The notes: generated from the sequence alone by a model not told the origin. Shown: positions 26,285 to 36,011, counted from the first letter of the stretch. The stretch is 64,000 nt of DNA from an uncultured Acetatifactor sp. (GCA_944384205.1 CALWSL010000012.1:46602-110601), one strand, 5' to 3'. Program-made: numbers and translations.

Positions 26285-27652
26285 ATGGATTCTGATAGTA
26301 GTGTCCCTGACCCTTCTATGGGCTTTTTATTATTGATACAGGTGATTTTAATTGCATTAAATGCGGTGTTTGCCAGTGCGGAGATTGCGGTTCTGTCCAT
26401 AAACGATGCAAAACTTGCAAAGCTTGTTTCTGAGGGAAACAAAAAGGCGAAGCGGCTTAGCCGCCTGACCAGCCAGCCTGCCAAATTCCTTGCAACGATA
26501 CAGGTTGCAATTACGTTGTCGGGGTTTCTGGGCAGTGCGTTTGCGGCGGATAACTTTTCGGATTATATTGTGGACTGGATGATGGGATTGGGTATTGGTA
26601 TTTCACGCTCAACGCTGAACACGATTGCAGTCATATTAATCACGCTGTTACTTTCTTATTTTACGTTGATTTTTGGGGAATTGGTTCCAAAGCGTATAGC
26701 CATGAAAAAATCGGAACAGCTTGCATTGGGAATTTCAGGACTTATCAATGGAATTTCGGTATTATTTGCTCCAATCGTATGGTTTTTATCTGTTTCCACT
26801 AATGCGGTGCTTCGTTTGCTGGGAATTAGTCCGGAGGAAGAAGAGGATCAGATTAGCGAAGAAGAGATACGAATGATGGTGGATGCCGGAAGTGAGAAAG
26901 GGACCATTGACCACGAGGAAAGAGAATTCATACAGAATGTATTTGAATTTAATGATTTGACGGCAGAAGAAATTGCAACCCATCGTACTGATGTGGATCT
27001 TTTATGGCTTGAGGACTCTGACGAGGACTGGGCGGGAATGATTCACAGCACCAGACATACACGTTATCCTGTCTGCGAGGATTCCAAAGATAATATTGTG
27101 GGAATACTGAACGCGAAGGACTATTTCCGTCTGGAGGATAAAAGCCGTGAGAATGTAATGGAGAATGCGGTCAAGTCTGCCTATTTTGTACCGGAAAGCA
27201 TTAAGGCAGATGTATTGTTCCGAAATATGAAGAAAACCGGAAATTCCCTTGCCGTTGTACTGGATGAGTACGGCGGAATGGTGGGGATTGTGACTTTGAA
27301 TGATTTAATTGAGCAGCTCGTAGGGGATTTGTCTGACGAGGAAGAAAATCAGGCAGAAGACGCTCCCGGAATTACGCAGAATGGCGAGGATACCTGGCTG
27401 ATTCGTGGCAATGTAAGGCTGAGTGAGATTGAAGAGGAAACGGGAGTAAAACTTGACAGTGAAGAATATGATACCTTTACAGGGTTTGTATTTGATTGTC
27501 TCGGAGAGGTTCCGGGAGACGGGCAGCAGGATATTGAACTGGAGATTCCTCCGGTACATATCCATGTCAGTCGTATCGAGGAGCATCAGGTAGCGGAGGC
27601 AAGCATTCGTCTGACTAAGGAGACTGCGAAAGAGAGTGAGAGTAACGCATAG
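26285..27652 (+). CDS. CNNM/HlyC-type membrane protein (DUF21, CBS pair, CorC_HlyC)
   Basis: A 455-residue integral membrane protein. Seen: a DUF21 domain with about four membrane segments (residues about 10-170), a CBS pair (about 200-345; THRTDVDLLWLEDSDEDW, VVLDEYGGMVGIVTLNDLIEQLVG), and a C-terminal CorC_HlyC domain (about 360-440). Family knowledge: these proteins handle divalent cation (Mg2+) efflux or homeostasis; the name haemolysin is historical. AAGGAGG lies 14 bases before the ATG, longer than usual, yet no other start codon fits. It is a single gene with its own promoter. Confidence 0.92.
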   Translation: MDSDSSVPDPSMGFLLLIQVILIALNAVFASAEIAVLSINDAKLAKLVSEGNKKAKRLSRLTSQPAKFLATIQVAITLSGFLGSAFAADNFSDYIVDWMMGLGIGISRSTLNTIAVILITLLLSYFTLIFGELVPKRIAMKKSEQLALGISGLINGISVLFAPIVWFLSVSTNAVLRLLGISPEEEEDQISEEEIRMMVDAGSEKGTIDHEEREFIQNVFEFNDLTAEEIATHRTDVDLLWLEDSDEDWAGMIHSTRHTRYPVCEDSKDNIVGILNAKDYFRLEDKSRENVMENAVKSAYFVPESIKADVLFRNMKKTGNSLAVVLDEYGGMVGIVTLNDLIEQLVGDLSDEEENQAEDAPGITQNGEDTWLIRGNVRLSEIEEETGVKLDSEEYDTFTGFVFDCLGEVPGDGQQDIELEIPPVHIHVSRIEEHQVAEASIRLTKETAKESESNA

Positions 27653-27719
27653 TCTGTCTGTTGTAAATGGGGAGCAGGCAGACCCTTACAGAAAAGAGTA
27701 AGTATTCTATAAATATGAT

Positions 27720-27761
27720 TAGGGTGGCAGGAGATTTGTCTGTAATATCTCTGCCACCCTA
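27720..27761. terminator. Long hairpin between convergent genes
   Basis: AGGGTGGCA-GAGAT (27721-27735, one bulged G) pairs with ATCTC-TGCCACCCT (27746-27760). No clear T tract follows on either strand, but the position between two convergent genes suggests a bidirectional terminator. Confidence 0.65.
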
Positions 27762-27775
27762 TTATGATAGTAAAT

Positions 27776-29761
27776 TTATTCGTTTACAATGTTATAATAT
27801 TCCCTGGAGGTAATTTTATACACGATACCATACACAAGGGAGAAAAGAACACAGGTGGCTCCCACACTCAGGATAAAGGTCGGCATATGCACAACGATTA
27901 CCATCCGCAGACAGTTAGCAACGATTTTCAGCGCCACAGCGGAATGCAGAATGGCTGTGAATAGCGGCAGAAAGAATACCAGCATAATTTGGGAGTGAAT
28001 GGACTTCCGTATTTCTTCCTTGGATAACCCCACCTTCTGCATAATCAGGAAACGCTCCCTGTCCTCGTAACCTTCTGAAATCTGTTTATAATAAATCATC
28101 ATAACGGTAAAAAGAATAAACAAAATTCCTAAAGTAATTCCTACAAATAAAATTCCGCCATAGATACTGTAGAAGGATTCCTGTTCCAACTGTTTTACGG
28201 ATAACTCAAAGGAGAGATTATTGGCAGTAAAAACCTCCGTTAAGTAAGTAGAAAAAGCAATAATATTCTCGGTAGTCTCACTGCTGTTAAAACCGGTATA
28301 GGTGAGTAAGTAGTCTCCTGATACAAATTTTTGGAAAACCTCCTCATTTGGAACAACAATTAACAATTTGGAGAACAGCGTCATTGTCTGGTTGGAAATA
28401 TAAGCAAGACAACTGCTGTCTGCCGTTCCTTTAATCTGATAAGTAGTATCAAGGTAGGTCAGAGTTTCTCCTGTATAGAAAGAATCGGAAGCATAAAGAA
28501 GAATCTCTGTATCCTGCAGGGTTTCGGATGTATGATTAAAGCGATTGTATTCCGCAAGGGTCAGAATATAAGTATCCGGTATCTTGTCAAAGCTTGTAAA
28601 ACCGGAATTCCCCAGCGGTTCAATACCGTTTGCCGTCTTGCTGAAAACGGCAGAGCCATAGCTGCATGTCACCATATCTTCCGCCGGAAAGGCTTTTTCA
28701 GAAAGGCTGCTTTCCAGTAATTGGGCTGCGGTGTCTTTGCCGGAGCTATCCAATACATATTGAATCGTGCGCGGAAACTGCTCATTGATACTGTGCTCGC
28801 TGTTGGCATACATGGACATCGCTGCGGAAAGCACTACAATGGCGGCAGTGGAAAGAATACATATGGTTGCCAGTCCGGCAGCATTCTGTTTCATGCGGTA
28901 GAGCAGACCGGAGACACTTACAAAGTGTTTGGTGGTATAATAGTACCGTTTATTTTTTTTCAAAACCTTCAGGACGAAGATGCTTCCTGCCGTAAACAAA
29001 GCATAGGTGGCAAGCATAACCAAAAGAGCGGCAGGCAAAAAGTTATTGATTGCCGTGCCTGCACCGGTGCTTCTTAAAGCAATGGAATATCCCGCGAGAA
29101 GAAGAACCAGACCGATAAGTGTTAAAACAGGACGCATTTTGGGTTCCCGTTCACCGGTATTCTCGCTTTTCAGCAACTCAATATCTTTGGCAGAAAGAAT
29201 GCTGAAAATACTGCGTAGTAAAATCAGCGCTGCAATGCTGACCGTCAGCGTAATTGTCTGGGAGACAGCGTCGGTATTCAGATAAAATCCTTCCAGTGGA
29301 GTCTGACCAACGATTTTGAACAGCAGTACCAGCATTAATTTATCAAACAAAATTCCAAAGAATAGAGAACCAATCAATCCAATGGAAAAAATCAGAAGTA
29401 CTTCAATAAAGATAATACGCACAATATGTCTCCGATCCATGCCGAGGACACGGTAAAGTCCGAACTGTTTTTTCTGATGCTTCAGGATAAAACTGTTGGC
29501 ATAAATCAGAAAAATAAATACGAAGACCGAGGCGACGAAAGAGCCGCTTTGCAAAATTCCACAAAGCTGGGCAGCGCCTTTAAATGCTTCTGCATAGGTT
29601 TCGCGGTTATAAAGGTGAGGGTTTGTTCTAAGGGAGGTGAGGATGTAGTAAAACAGGATGCCTCCAATGGTGGTAAGCAGGTAGGGAAGATAAAGCTTCC
29701 CGTTTTTCCGGATATCCGTAACGGCAATTTTGGCGTAACGATGCTTATTCATGAGCTTCAC
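27776..29761 (-). CDS. BceB-like ABC transporter permease (FtsX family)
   Basis: A 661-residue permease, the usual size for BceB. Seen: a first membrane segment followed by FtsX-type blocks (for example FLIYANSFILKHQKKQFGLYRVLGMDR), a large soluble extracellular region at about residues 310-530, and a final group of membrane segments with MQKVGLSKEEIRKSIHSQ. In Bce modules the large loop senses peptide antibiotics, and the transporter signals to the kinase. It overlaps the ATPase gene by 17 bases. Confidence 0.9.
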   Translation of the reverse strand: MKLMNKHRYAKIAVTDIRKNGKLYLPYLLTTIGGILFYYILTSLRTNPHLYNRETYAEAFKGAAQLCGILQSGSFVASVFVFIFLIYANSFILKHQKKQFGLYRVLGMDRRHIVRIIFIEVLLIFSIGLIGSLFFGILFDKLMLVLLFKIVGQTPLEGFYLNTDAVSQTITLTVSIAALILLRSIFSILSAKDIELLKSENTGEREPKMRPVLTLIGLVLLLAGYSIALRSTGAGTAINNFLPAALLVMLATYALFTAGSIFVLKVLKKNKRYYYTTKHFVSVSGLLYRMKQNAAGLATICILSTAAIVVLSAAMSMYANSEHSINEQFPRTIQYVLDSSGKDTAAQLLESSLSEKAFPAEDMVTCSYGSAVFSKTANGIEPLGNSGFTSFDKIPDTYILTLAEYNRFNHTSETLQDTEILLYASDSFYTGETLTYLDTTYQIKGTADSSCLAYISNQTMTLFSKLLIVVPNEEVFQKFVSGDYLLTYTGFNSSETTENIIAFSTYLTEVFTANNLSFELSVKQLEQESFYSIYGGILFVGITLGILFILFTVMMIYYKQISEGYEDRERFLIMQKVGLSKEEIRKSIHSQIMLVFFLPLFTAILHSAVALKIVANCLRMVIVVHMPTFILSVGATCVLFSLVYGIVYKITSREYYNIVNE

Positions 29762-30512
29762 CTCCTGACAGCAGAGAAGTCAGAGCATCATTGATTTTTT
29801 TGTACATCTCTTCCTGATTGGAATTGCCTCTGTATATCTGGTGATATACGACGCCGTCCTTGATAAACAGCACCCTTCCGGCATGGCAGGCGGCACGGAC
29901 ACTGTGCGTCACCATGAGAATGGTCTGCCCTGTGGCGTTAATCGCTTCAAACTGGTCTAACAGCTTTACGCTGGCTTTGGAATCCAGGGCGCCCGTGGGT
30001 TCATCTGCCAAAAGCAGCTTCGGGGAAGTAATCAGTGCTCTTGCGATAGCGGCGCGCTGCTTTTGTCCGCCGGACACCTCGTAAGGGTATTTTTTTAACA
30101 AATCCGAGATACCCAGAGAAGCGGCAAGAGGCTGCAGTTTTTCCTGCATCGTGGAATAGCTTGTTCCCGCAAGCACCAGCGGAAGCAGGATATTGTCCTC
30201 CAGAGAAAAGGTATCCAGCAGATTAAAATCCTGAAAGACAAAACCAAGATTGTTTCTGCGGAAGGCGGCGCGTTCTTTTTCCTTAATATTGGAAAAGCTT
30301 ACGCCGTCCAGATAAATTTCTCCCGAGGTAGGAGTGTCCAGGGCGGCGAGAATATTTAACATGGTTGTTTTGCCGCTGCCGGATTCGCCCATGATTGTCA
30401 CAAATTCTCCCGGTTCCACGGAAAAATTGATATTGCTTAGGGCTTCTACCTGATTTCCGCCAAGGCGGCTCTTATAAATCTTTTTGATGTTGACTGCTTC
30501 TAAAATTGACAT
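29745..30512 (-). CDS. BceA-like ABC transporter ATPase
   Basis: A 255-residue ABC ATPase. ATG at 30512 is preferred to the upstream ATG at 30527 because GGAGG lies eight bases before it. Seen: GESGSGKTT (Walker A), VSGGQKQRAAIARAL (signature), LLLADEPTGALDS (Walker B). The EVEALSNINF-type start and the signature match the MacB/BceA group. With the permease it should extrude or shield against antimicrobial peptides. A -10 TATACT lies at plus 30588-30593. Confidence 0.93.
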   Translation of the reverse strand: MSILEAVNIKKIYKSRLGGNQVEALSNINFSVEPGEFVTIMGESGSGKTTMLNILAALDTPTSGEIYLDGVSFSNIKEKERAAFRRNNLGFVFQDFNLLDTFSLEDNILLPLVLAGTSYSTMQEKLQPLAASLGISDLLKKYPYEVSGGQKQRAAIARALITSPKLLLADEPTGALDSKASVKLLDQFEAINATGQTILMVTHSVRAACHAGRVLFIKDGVVYHQIYRGNSNQEEMYKKINDALTSLLSGGEAHE

Positions 30513-30587
30513 TGTATATACCTCCATATGATATTGCTCAGAGCCATGACATGGTATTTTGGAGTACGGCTCCGAAAAGTTAAACTT

Positions 30588-30617
30588 AGTATAACAATGC
30601 GAAAATTTCCCTGCCTT
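30588..30617 (-). promoter_or_regulatory. Probable promoter of the bceAB-like pair
   Basis: Minus strand -10 TATACT (plus 30588-30593) with AAGGCA (plus 30612-30617) as a weak -35, spacer 18. The weak -35 fits a promoter needing an activator. Confidence 0.5.
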
Positions 30618-30625
30618 AACTTTAG

Positions 30626-30662
30626 CTTACAAAGGAAATCCGTAAGCTTACGGTTTTGTAAG
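30626..30662. promoter_or_regulatory. Nested palindromes, possible BceR-like operator
   Basis: A perfect 14-base palindrome CCGTAAGCTTACGG (30640-30653) lies inside a wider inverted repeat CTTACAAA (30626-30633) and TTTGTAAG (30655-30662). On the minus strand it reads TTACA-AAAC-CGTAA, close to the TnACA-N4-TGTAA pattern reported for BceR-type regulators. It overlaps the kinase stop and lies just upstream of the bceAB-like promoter. It could also be a weak terminator. Confidence 0.4.
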
Positions 30663-31667
30663 GTCAGGGCGCAGCCTCCGGTTTTCGGTGAAAGTAATGG
30701 TGACACGGGTGCCCTCCTGCGGCTTGGAGGTAATGGAAATCTCATGCCCGAGACGGTTCAGAATCGTTTTGCACAGATATAGTCCCAGTCCGCTTGCCTT
30801 TTTGTCCGCCCTTCCGTTATATCCGGTAAAGGAACGCTCAAAAATGCGCGGTAAATCTTCGGGAGCAATACCGATTCCCGTATCCTCAATGACAAGTGTG
30901 GTAGTCAGAATTTCATCGTCCGGGGCGGCGTTGGCATAAATGCGGATACCGCCTGACGGAGTATATTTAATGGCGTTGGAAAGCAACTGCTCCAGGGAAA
31001 AGACAAGCCATTTTTCGTCTGTCAGCACCGAAAGAGAGAGATGTTCCAGGGTAAGGGACAGCGTGCTGTGAATAAATAAGGGAGAGTATTTTTTCACAGC
31101 CTGTTTTACCAAAGCTTCCAGGGAATAGTGCTTTAAAAGCAGATCCTGATTCATATCTTCCATACGCAGATACCCTAAAATAATATCTACATACCGTTCG
31201 ATTTTGAAAAGCTCGCCCTTCATGCCCGTAATATCATCGGGCGAGGTCTGCAGCAGAAGGCGCAATGCGGCGATAGGCGTTTTTATCTGATGTACCCACA
31301 GGGTATAAAAATCGGAAAGCTCCCTCTCCCGTTTCGTATGCGCATTGGTCCGGGCTCGCTGTAATGCCTCCAGTTTGAGAATGATGTTTTGATAGTCTGT
31401 CATCAGCAGCTCCTTTTCCGGAAGCAGCTCTGTTAAAGGTTTGCCCGCGGTGCTGTCGTAGGATAGCAGAATTTTGTGCTTTTTTGCCTGCTTCCCGTAA
31501 TCAAGGATTCCCAAAAAGATTAAAAATACAAAGTAGATAACAAAGGCGTAAAGTATGGGTTCCGTGTCATTCCCATAAAGAAACAGTACCATGATATTAA
31601 TACTGCCGCATAAAAGTGCGAGGAGCAGTATTGTTTTTCGGCTGTATAAATATTGTAGGATTGTCAT
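30648..31667 (-). CDS. BceS-like intramembrane-sensing histidine kinase
   Basis: A 339-residue kinase. Seen: two membrane segments within residues 10-55 with almost no extracellular loop, LWVHQIKTPIAALRLLL (H box; His about residue 128), the N box LEQLLSNAIKYTP and G boxes DTGIGIAPEDLPRIFERSF and KASGLGLYLCK. Kinases of this shape sense through their partner ABC transporter. Its ATG overlaps the regulator's stop (ATGA), so the pair is translated together. Confidence 0.93.
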   Translation of the reverse strand: MTILQYLYSRKTILLLALLCGSINIMVLFLYGNDTEPILYAFVIYFVFLIFLGILDYGKQAKKHKILLSYDSTAGKPLTELLPEKELLMTDYQNIILKLEALQRARTNAHTKRERELSDFYTLWVHQIKTPIAALRLLLQTSPDDITGMKGELFKIERYVDIILGYLRMEDMNQDLLLKHYSLEALVKQAVKKYSPLFIHSTLSLTLEHLSLSVLTDEKWLVFSLEQLLSNAIKYTPSGGIRIYANAAPDDEILTTTLVIEDTGIGIAPEDLPRIFERSFTGYNGRADKKASGLGLYLCKTILNRLGHEISITSKPQEGTRVTITFTENRRLRPDLTKP

Positions 31668-32335
31668 TCTAAAAGATACCCGATTCCTTTCTTTGTCTTA
31701 AGATAGTCCGTGCAGCCCGCCGCTTCCAGCTTTTTCCTCACCCTTGTTACGTTTACCGTCAAGGTGTTATCGTCAATAAATTCTTCATTTCCCCAAAGCG
31801 TTTCCATCAATTCATCCCTTGAGACCACGGTCCCGTGTTTTTCCATAAGAAGCTGTAAAATCATATATTCGTTTTTGGATAGAGAGATGTTCTGATTGTT
31901 ACAGGTGAGCGTGGTATTATTCAAATTTAAAGCCAGTTCCCGATAGGAAAGAACATTCTGCTGCCGGGGCAGGGAATAGGTACGGCGGAGAAGCGCCTGG
32001 ATTTTGGCGGTAAGCACATTGATATCAAAGGGCTTTTCAATATATTCGTCGCCGCCCATATTCATTGCCATTACAATATTCATATTGTCGGAAATGGAAG
32101 AAATAAAGATAATCGGGGTCGTGGAAAATTTCCGTATCTCACTGCACCAGTAAAAGCCGTTATAGAAGGGGAGATTGATGTCCATCAGAATCAAATCAGG
32201 GGCATAGGCTGTAAAGATATCCGTGATATTGCGGAAATCCTCTGCGCATTTCGTCTGAAAGCCCCATTTGTCAAGGTGGGAACTGATGCTGCCCGCGATT
32301 GTGAAATCGTCTTCAACAATTAAAATCTTATACAT
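31664..32335 (-). CDS. BceR-like OmpR-family response regulator
   Basis: A 223-residue regulator. Receiver: VEDDFTIAG, LILMDINLPFYNG (phospho-acceptor Asp about 52), FISSISDN (Thr/Ser switch), EKPFDI (conserved Lys). The C-terminal winged helix includes LMETLWGNEEFIDDNTLTVNVTRVRKKLEA. Expected target: the bceAB-like genes next door. Confidence 0.94.
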   Translation of the reverse strand: MYKILIVEDDFTIAGSISSHLDKWGFQTKCAEDFRNITDIFTAYAPDLILMDINLPFYNGFYWCSEIRKFSTTPIIFISSISDNMNIVMAMNMGGDEYIEKPFDINVLTAKIQALLRRTYSLPRQQNVLSYRELALNLNNTTLTCNNQNISLSKNEYMILQLLMEKHGTVVSRDELMETLWGNEEFIDDNTLTVNVTRVRKKLEAAGCTDYLKTKKGIGYLLE

Positions 32336-32405
32336 GAATCCTGTCCCCTTTCGTTACTATAATGTAAATCTTATCACAAATGGGGAAAAAGGGAAATGAA
32401 TTATC

Positions 32406-32434
32406 TTGCAATCCACATAAGAAAGGTATAGAAT
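32406..32434 (+). promoter_or_regulatory. Sigma-A promoter of metY-like gene
   Basis: TTGCAA 32406-32411, 17-base spacer, TAGAAT 32429-32434, 24 bases before the start at 32458. Confidence 0.65.
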
Positions 32435-32457
32435 AAACTGCAAATGGAGGTACGCAA

Positions 32458-33723
32458 ATGAGAGACGAGACAAAGTGTTTACATGCAGGCTATGCACCTA
32501 AAAACGGAGAACCAAGAGTTCTGCCCATCGTGCAGAGTACTACCTATGTTTATGATTCGGCAGCAGAGGTAGCTGCGATTTTTGATGACCCTACAAAGGG
32601 ATTATGTTACTCCCGCTTTGGCAATCCCACTGTTATGGCAGTGGAGGAGAAGATTGCGGCATTAGAGGGTGGTGTCGGTGCAATGTGTACCACATCAGGG
32701 CAGGCAGCGGTGCTTTTGTCAGTACTGAATATCTGCAAAGCCGGTGACAGCATTATCAGTACGGCAGAAATTTATGGCGGAACGATTAATCTGTTTGCCT
32801 TTACGTTGAAAAAGCTGGGAATTGAGTGCATTTTTGTGGATAAAAAATCCTCTGATGAAGAGATAAAAGCGGCGTTTAAGCCGAATACAAAGCTGGTGTT
32901 TGGAGAGACCATAGCAAACCCTGCGCTTACCGTATTTGATATCGAGCGTTTTGCCCATATTGCCCATGAGATGGGAGTTCCCCTGATTGTGGATAATACC
33001 TTTGCCACACCGATTTTCTGTAAACCTTTCGAGTTCGGTGCGGATATTGTTATCCATTCAACTTCAAAATATATGGATGGTCATGCGGTTCAGATTGGCG
33101 GCGTCATTGTGGACAGCGGTAAATTTGACTGGACCAACGGCAATTTCCCTGATTTGACCGAGCCTGATGAATCCTATCATGGCATTTCTTATACGGAAAG
33201 CTATGGAAATATGGCATATATCATTAAGGCAAGAATGCAGTTGATGAGGGACTTCGGCGTATATCCGGCAGCACATTCCGCGTTTCTTTTGAATCTGGGA
33301 CTGGAGACTTTGCCTGTGCGCATGAAGCAGTACAGCGAAAATGCAATGATTGTTGCAAAGTATTTGCAGAATTCCCCGGCAGTAGAGGCTGTCCATTATC
33401 CCGGACTGGAAACGGATGAAAATTATCCGCTGGCACAGAAATACTTAAAAGGCTGCTGCGGTGTTATTTCCTTTAATATCAAAGGAGGAAGAGAAGCGGC
33501 GGCGAAGTTTATGGATAATTTAAGTCTTGCATCCAATGAGGTTCATGTGGCTGATATCAGGACCTGTGTGCTTCATCCCGCAAGCGAGACCCACAGACAG
33601 CTTACGGACGAGCAGCTTGCGGCAGCAGGAATCGACGGCGGTATGGTTCGTCTTTCCGTCGGTCTTGAAAATATCGATGACATTATTGCAGATTTGGAAA
33701 AGGCTTTTGCAAGCGTATTATAA
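32458..33723 (+). CDS. metY: O-acetylhomoserine sulfhydrylase (Cys/Met PLP family)
   Basis: A 421-residue PLP enzyme of the Cys/Met metabolism family. Seen: the start TKCLHAGYAP, VQSTTYVYDSAAEVAAIF, YSRFGNPTV, SGQAAVLLSVLN, VDNTFATPIFCKPFEFGADIVIHSTSKYMDGH (PLP lysine in STSKY) and the C-terminal VRLSVGLENIDDIIADLEKA. The length and SRFGNPTV segment suit O-acetylhomoserine (thiol)-lyase, making homocysteine from O-acetylhomoserine and sulfide; methionine gamma-lyase is a possible alternative. GGAGG precedes the ATG. A single-gene unit. Confidence 0.88.
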   Translation: MRDETKCLHAGYAPKNGEPRVLPIVQSTTYVYDSAAEVAAIFDDPTKGLCYSRFGNPTVMAVEEKIAALEGGVGAMCTTSGQAAVLLSVLNICKAGDSIISTAEIYGGTINLFAFTLKKLGIECIFVDKKSSDEEIKAAFKPNTKLVFGETIANPALTVFDIERFAHIAHEMGVPLIVDNTFATPIFCKPFEFGADIVIHSTSKYMDGHAVQIGGVIVDSGKFDWTNGNFPDLTEPDESYHGISYTESYGNMAYIIKARMQLMRDFGVYPAAHSAFLLNLGLETLPVRMKQYSENAMIVAKYLQNSPAVEAVHYPGLETDENYPLAQKYLKGCCGVISFNIKGGREAAAKFMDNLSLASNEVHVADIRTCVLHPASETHRQLTDEQLAAAGIDGGMVRLSVGLENIDDIIADLEKAFASVL

Positions 33724-33746
33724 AAACAAATGAGTGAAGTAAGAAA

Positions 33747-33800
33747 CGCACCTTGAATTTGACATGGATGAATTTCATGAGTCATATTTGAGGTGCGATT
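33747..33800 (+). terminator. Terminator after metY-like gene
   Basis: CGCACCT 33747-33753 pairs with AGGTGCG 33791-33797, with further imperfect pairing inside (TGAC with GTCA), followed by ATTTTATTT. Confidence 0.65.
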
Positions 33801-33848
33801 TTATTTCCGGTGATAAATAAAAATTCTGAGAGAGGAATTACTGGAGAA

Positions 33849-34616
33849 ATGACCAACAACGATATTCTGCAGATTGCCCTGAAGCAGTCTGCACTTGACA
33901 ATCATTGCGATGCACAGGATTTTCAGAAAGAAAAAAATGTGGTGGTGGTATCAAAGGAGCATCCGGGAGCGAGGAAATATCTGACCCTGCCTTTCGCCTG
34001 CAATCTGGTGTCCTATGGAAATAATATTGTGGCATCGGTGCAGGAGGAATATCGTGACATTGTAACTGACTATATTGGAAAATATCCTGTGGAACACTGC
34101 TTTGAGACACCGAATATGCACGTTTTGAATGATGCGCTGCAGGAAAAGGGATTGCGAATCTGCTTTATGGCAGAGTATTTTCTGCCGGATGTAAACCGCT
34201 TGAAGGCACTGGAATGCCCGTGTGAGCAGAAGGTGCTGCATAGGGCGGATTTTGCACAGCTTTACACACCGCAGTGGAGCAACGCTCTTTGTGAGAAACG
34301 AAAGGAGCTTGACGTGCTCGGTGTGGGCGCTTATGATAATGGTAAGCTAATTGGACTTGCAGCATGTTCGGCGGACTGCGATACCATGTGGCAGATTGGC
34401 GTGGATGTACTGCCGGAATATCGAAGAAAGGGAATTGCGTCAGCTCTGACCAGCAGGCTGGCACTGGAAATATTAAAGCGGGGAAAGGTGCCTTTTTACT
34501 GTGCGGCGTGGTCGAACCTGAAATCCGTCAGAAATGCGATGAAAAGCGGCTTTCACCCCGCATGGGTGGAAATGACCGCCAAGCCGAAGGAATTCGTGGC
34601 TGAAATGAACCAATGA
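33849..34616 (+). CDS. GNAT-family N-acetyltransferase
   Basis: A protein of 255 residues from the ATG at 33849; an upstream in-frame GTG at 33810 has no ribosome site. GAGAGGA lies 12 bases before the ATG. The C-terminal half has the acetyl-CoA site WQIGVDVLPEYRRKGIASALTSRLA and a GNAT ending (CAAWSNLKSVRNAMKSGFHP). The N-terminal 120 residues look like a substrate domain of the longer GNAT group. Substrate unknown. A glycosidase follows after 12 bases, probably in the same operon. Confidence 0.85.
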   Translation: MTNNDILQIALKQSALDNHCDAQDFQKEKNVVVVSKEHPGARKYLTLPFACNLVSYGNNIVASVQEEYRDIVTDYIGKYPVEHCFETPNMHVLNDALQEKGLRICFMAEYFLPDVNRLKALECPCEQKVLHRADFAQLYTPQWSNALCEKRKELDVLGVGAYDNGKLIGLAACSADCDTMWQIGVDVLPEYRRKGIASALTSRLALEILKRGKVPFYCAAWSNLKSVRNAMKSGFHPAWVEMTAKPKEFVAEMNQ

Positions 34617-34628
34617 ACGGAGGTATTT

Positions 34629-36011
34629 ATGCAGCGGAAAATCAGAGTGATTGAGACACATTTCGCATCCGATACGAAACTCAAAGAGATGCCGGAACTG
34701 TGTTTTGAGAAAGAAAAGCCGGAGCCTGACAGTCAGGAATGGGGTATGGTGAATGTATATGACGAGGTGCAGTATCAGGAAATTCTCGGATTTGGAGGCG
34801 CTTTCACCGAAGCGACTACGTTAAATTTAAGCCGCATTACTCCCCAAATGCGCAAGAAAGTAATGGAACTGTATTTTGATTCTGAAAAAGGGATTGGTTA
34901 CAGCTTCTGCCGTTCCACCATTAACAGTTGTGATTTTTCCGAGGATTTTTACAGCTATGATGATGTGGAAGGGGATTTTGAACTGGAGCATTTTGACATC
35001 TCCCATGATAAAGAGACTATCATTCCCGCCATTCGGGAAGCAATGGAGATAGCAGATGATTTCCTGATTTATGCAAGTCCCTGGAGCCCGCCTGCATGGA
35101 TGAAGACCAATGGAAAAATGTCCAAGGGTGGCAAGCTGAAAAAGGAATGCCAGGAGGTCTGGGCAAAATACGTGGCAAAATACATACAGGAATACGGAAA
35201 GGCGGGCGTTGACATCTGGGGTGTGACCGTGCAGAACGAGGCAAAGGCGGAGCAGGGCTGGGAGTCATGCTTTTACACCGCAGGAGAGGAACGGGATTAT
35301 GTCACCGGTTATTTGAAGCCTGCCTTTGAAAAAATGGGTCTGGGTGATAAGAAAATCTTTTTCTGGGACCATAATAAGGAGCGGGTGGTTGACAGAGCGC
35401 TGGAGACCCTTTGCAGTCAGAGGGCGCGGGATTGTTTTGACGGTATTGCGGTACATTGGTATGCGGGAGATCATTTTTCAGCTTTGGATATTACCCACAA
35501 ACTCTTTCCGGATAAATATATCATTGCCTCCGAGCAGTGTACCGGAAAAGGAAAAACACCTGAGCAGTCCGGTGAGAAGTATGCCCATGACATCATCGGT
35601 GACTTGAATAACTGGGTGAATGCCTGGGTGGATTGGAATATGTTTCTTGACGAGGACGGTGGTCCCGATCACTGGAAGGATGAGCAGAAAGCAACAGGAT
35701 GGGCTGAGGATAAAATATGGGTTGGCGAGTCCCCCATTGTTTATGACCGGAAGAAAAAGGAATTGGACATTCGTTCTTCTTATTATTATATGGGGCATTT
35801 CAGCAAATATATCCGCCGTGGCGCGAAGAGAATCGGTTGCAGTATTTTTGATTCGGCGTTGGAAAGCTGTGCCTTTTTAAATAAAGACGGTTCCATCGTC
35901 TGTGTTGTATTGAACAGAACGGATGTGGATAAAAAGGCTACCCTGCGTTATAAGTGTGAGCTGGCTGATTTCACCAGTAAGGCGCATAGCATTATGACGT
36001 TTGTTTTCTGA
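34629..36011 (+). CDS. Glycoside hydrolase family 30 enzyme
   Basis: A 460-residue GH30 protein. Seen: IYQEILGFGGAFTEATTLNLS-type start (FGGAFTEA near residue 56), SYGFCRSTINSCDFS, LIYASPWSPPAWMKTNG, the acid/base glutamate in GVTVQNEAKAEQGWESC and the nucleophile glutamate in YIIASEQCTG. No signal peptide, so it is intracellular and should act on imported oligosaccharides, as a beta-glucosidase, beta-xylosidase or similar. GGAGG precedes the ATG. Confidence 0.92.
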   Translation: MQRKIRVIETHFASDTKLKEMPELCFEKEKPEPDSQEWGMVNVYDEVQYQEILGFGGAFTEATTLNLSRITPQMRKKVMELYFDSEKGIGYSFCRSTINSCDFSEDFYSYDDVEGDFELEHFDISHDKETIIPAIREAMEIADDFLIYASPWSPPAWMKTNGKMSKGGKLKKECQEVWAKYVAKYIQEYGKAGVDIWGVTVQNEAKAEQGWESCFYTAGEERDYVTGYLKPAFEKMGLGDKKIFFWDHNKERVVDRALETLCSQRARDCFDGIAVHWYAGDHFSALDITHKLFPDKYIIASEQCTGKGKTPEQSGEKYAHDIIGDLNNWVNAWVDWNMFLDEDGGPDHWKDEQKATGWAEDKIWVGESPIVYDRKKKELDIRSSYYYMGHFSKYIRRGAKRIGCSIFDSALESCAFLNKDGSIVCVVLNRTDVDKKATLRYKCELADFTSKAHSIMTFVF

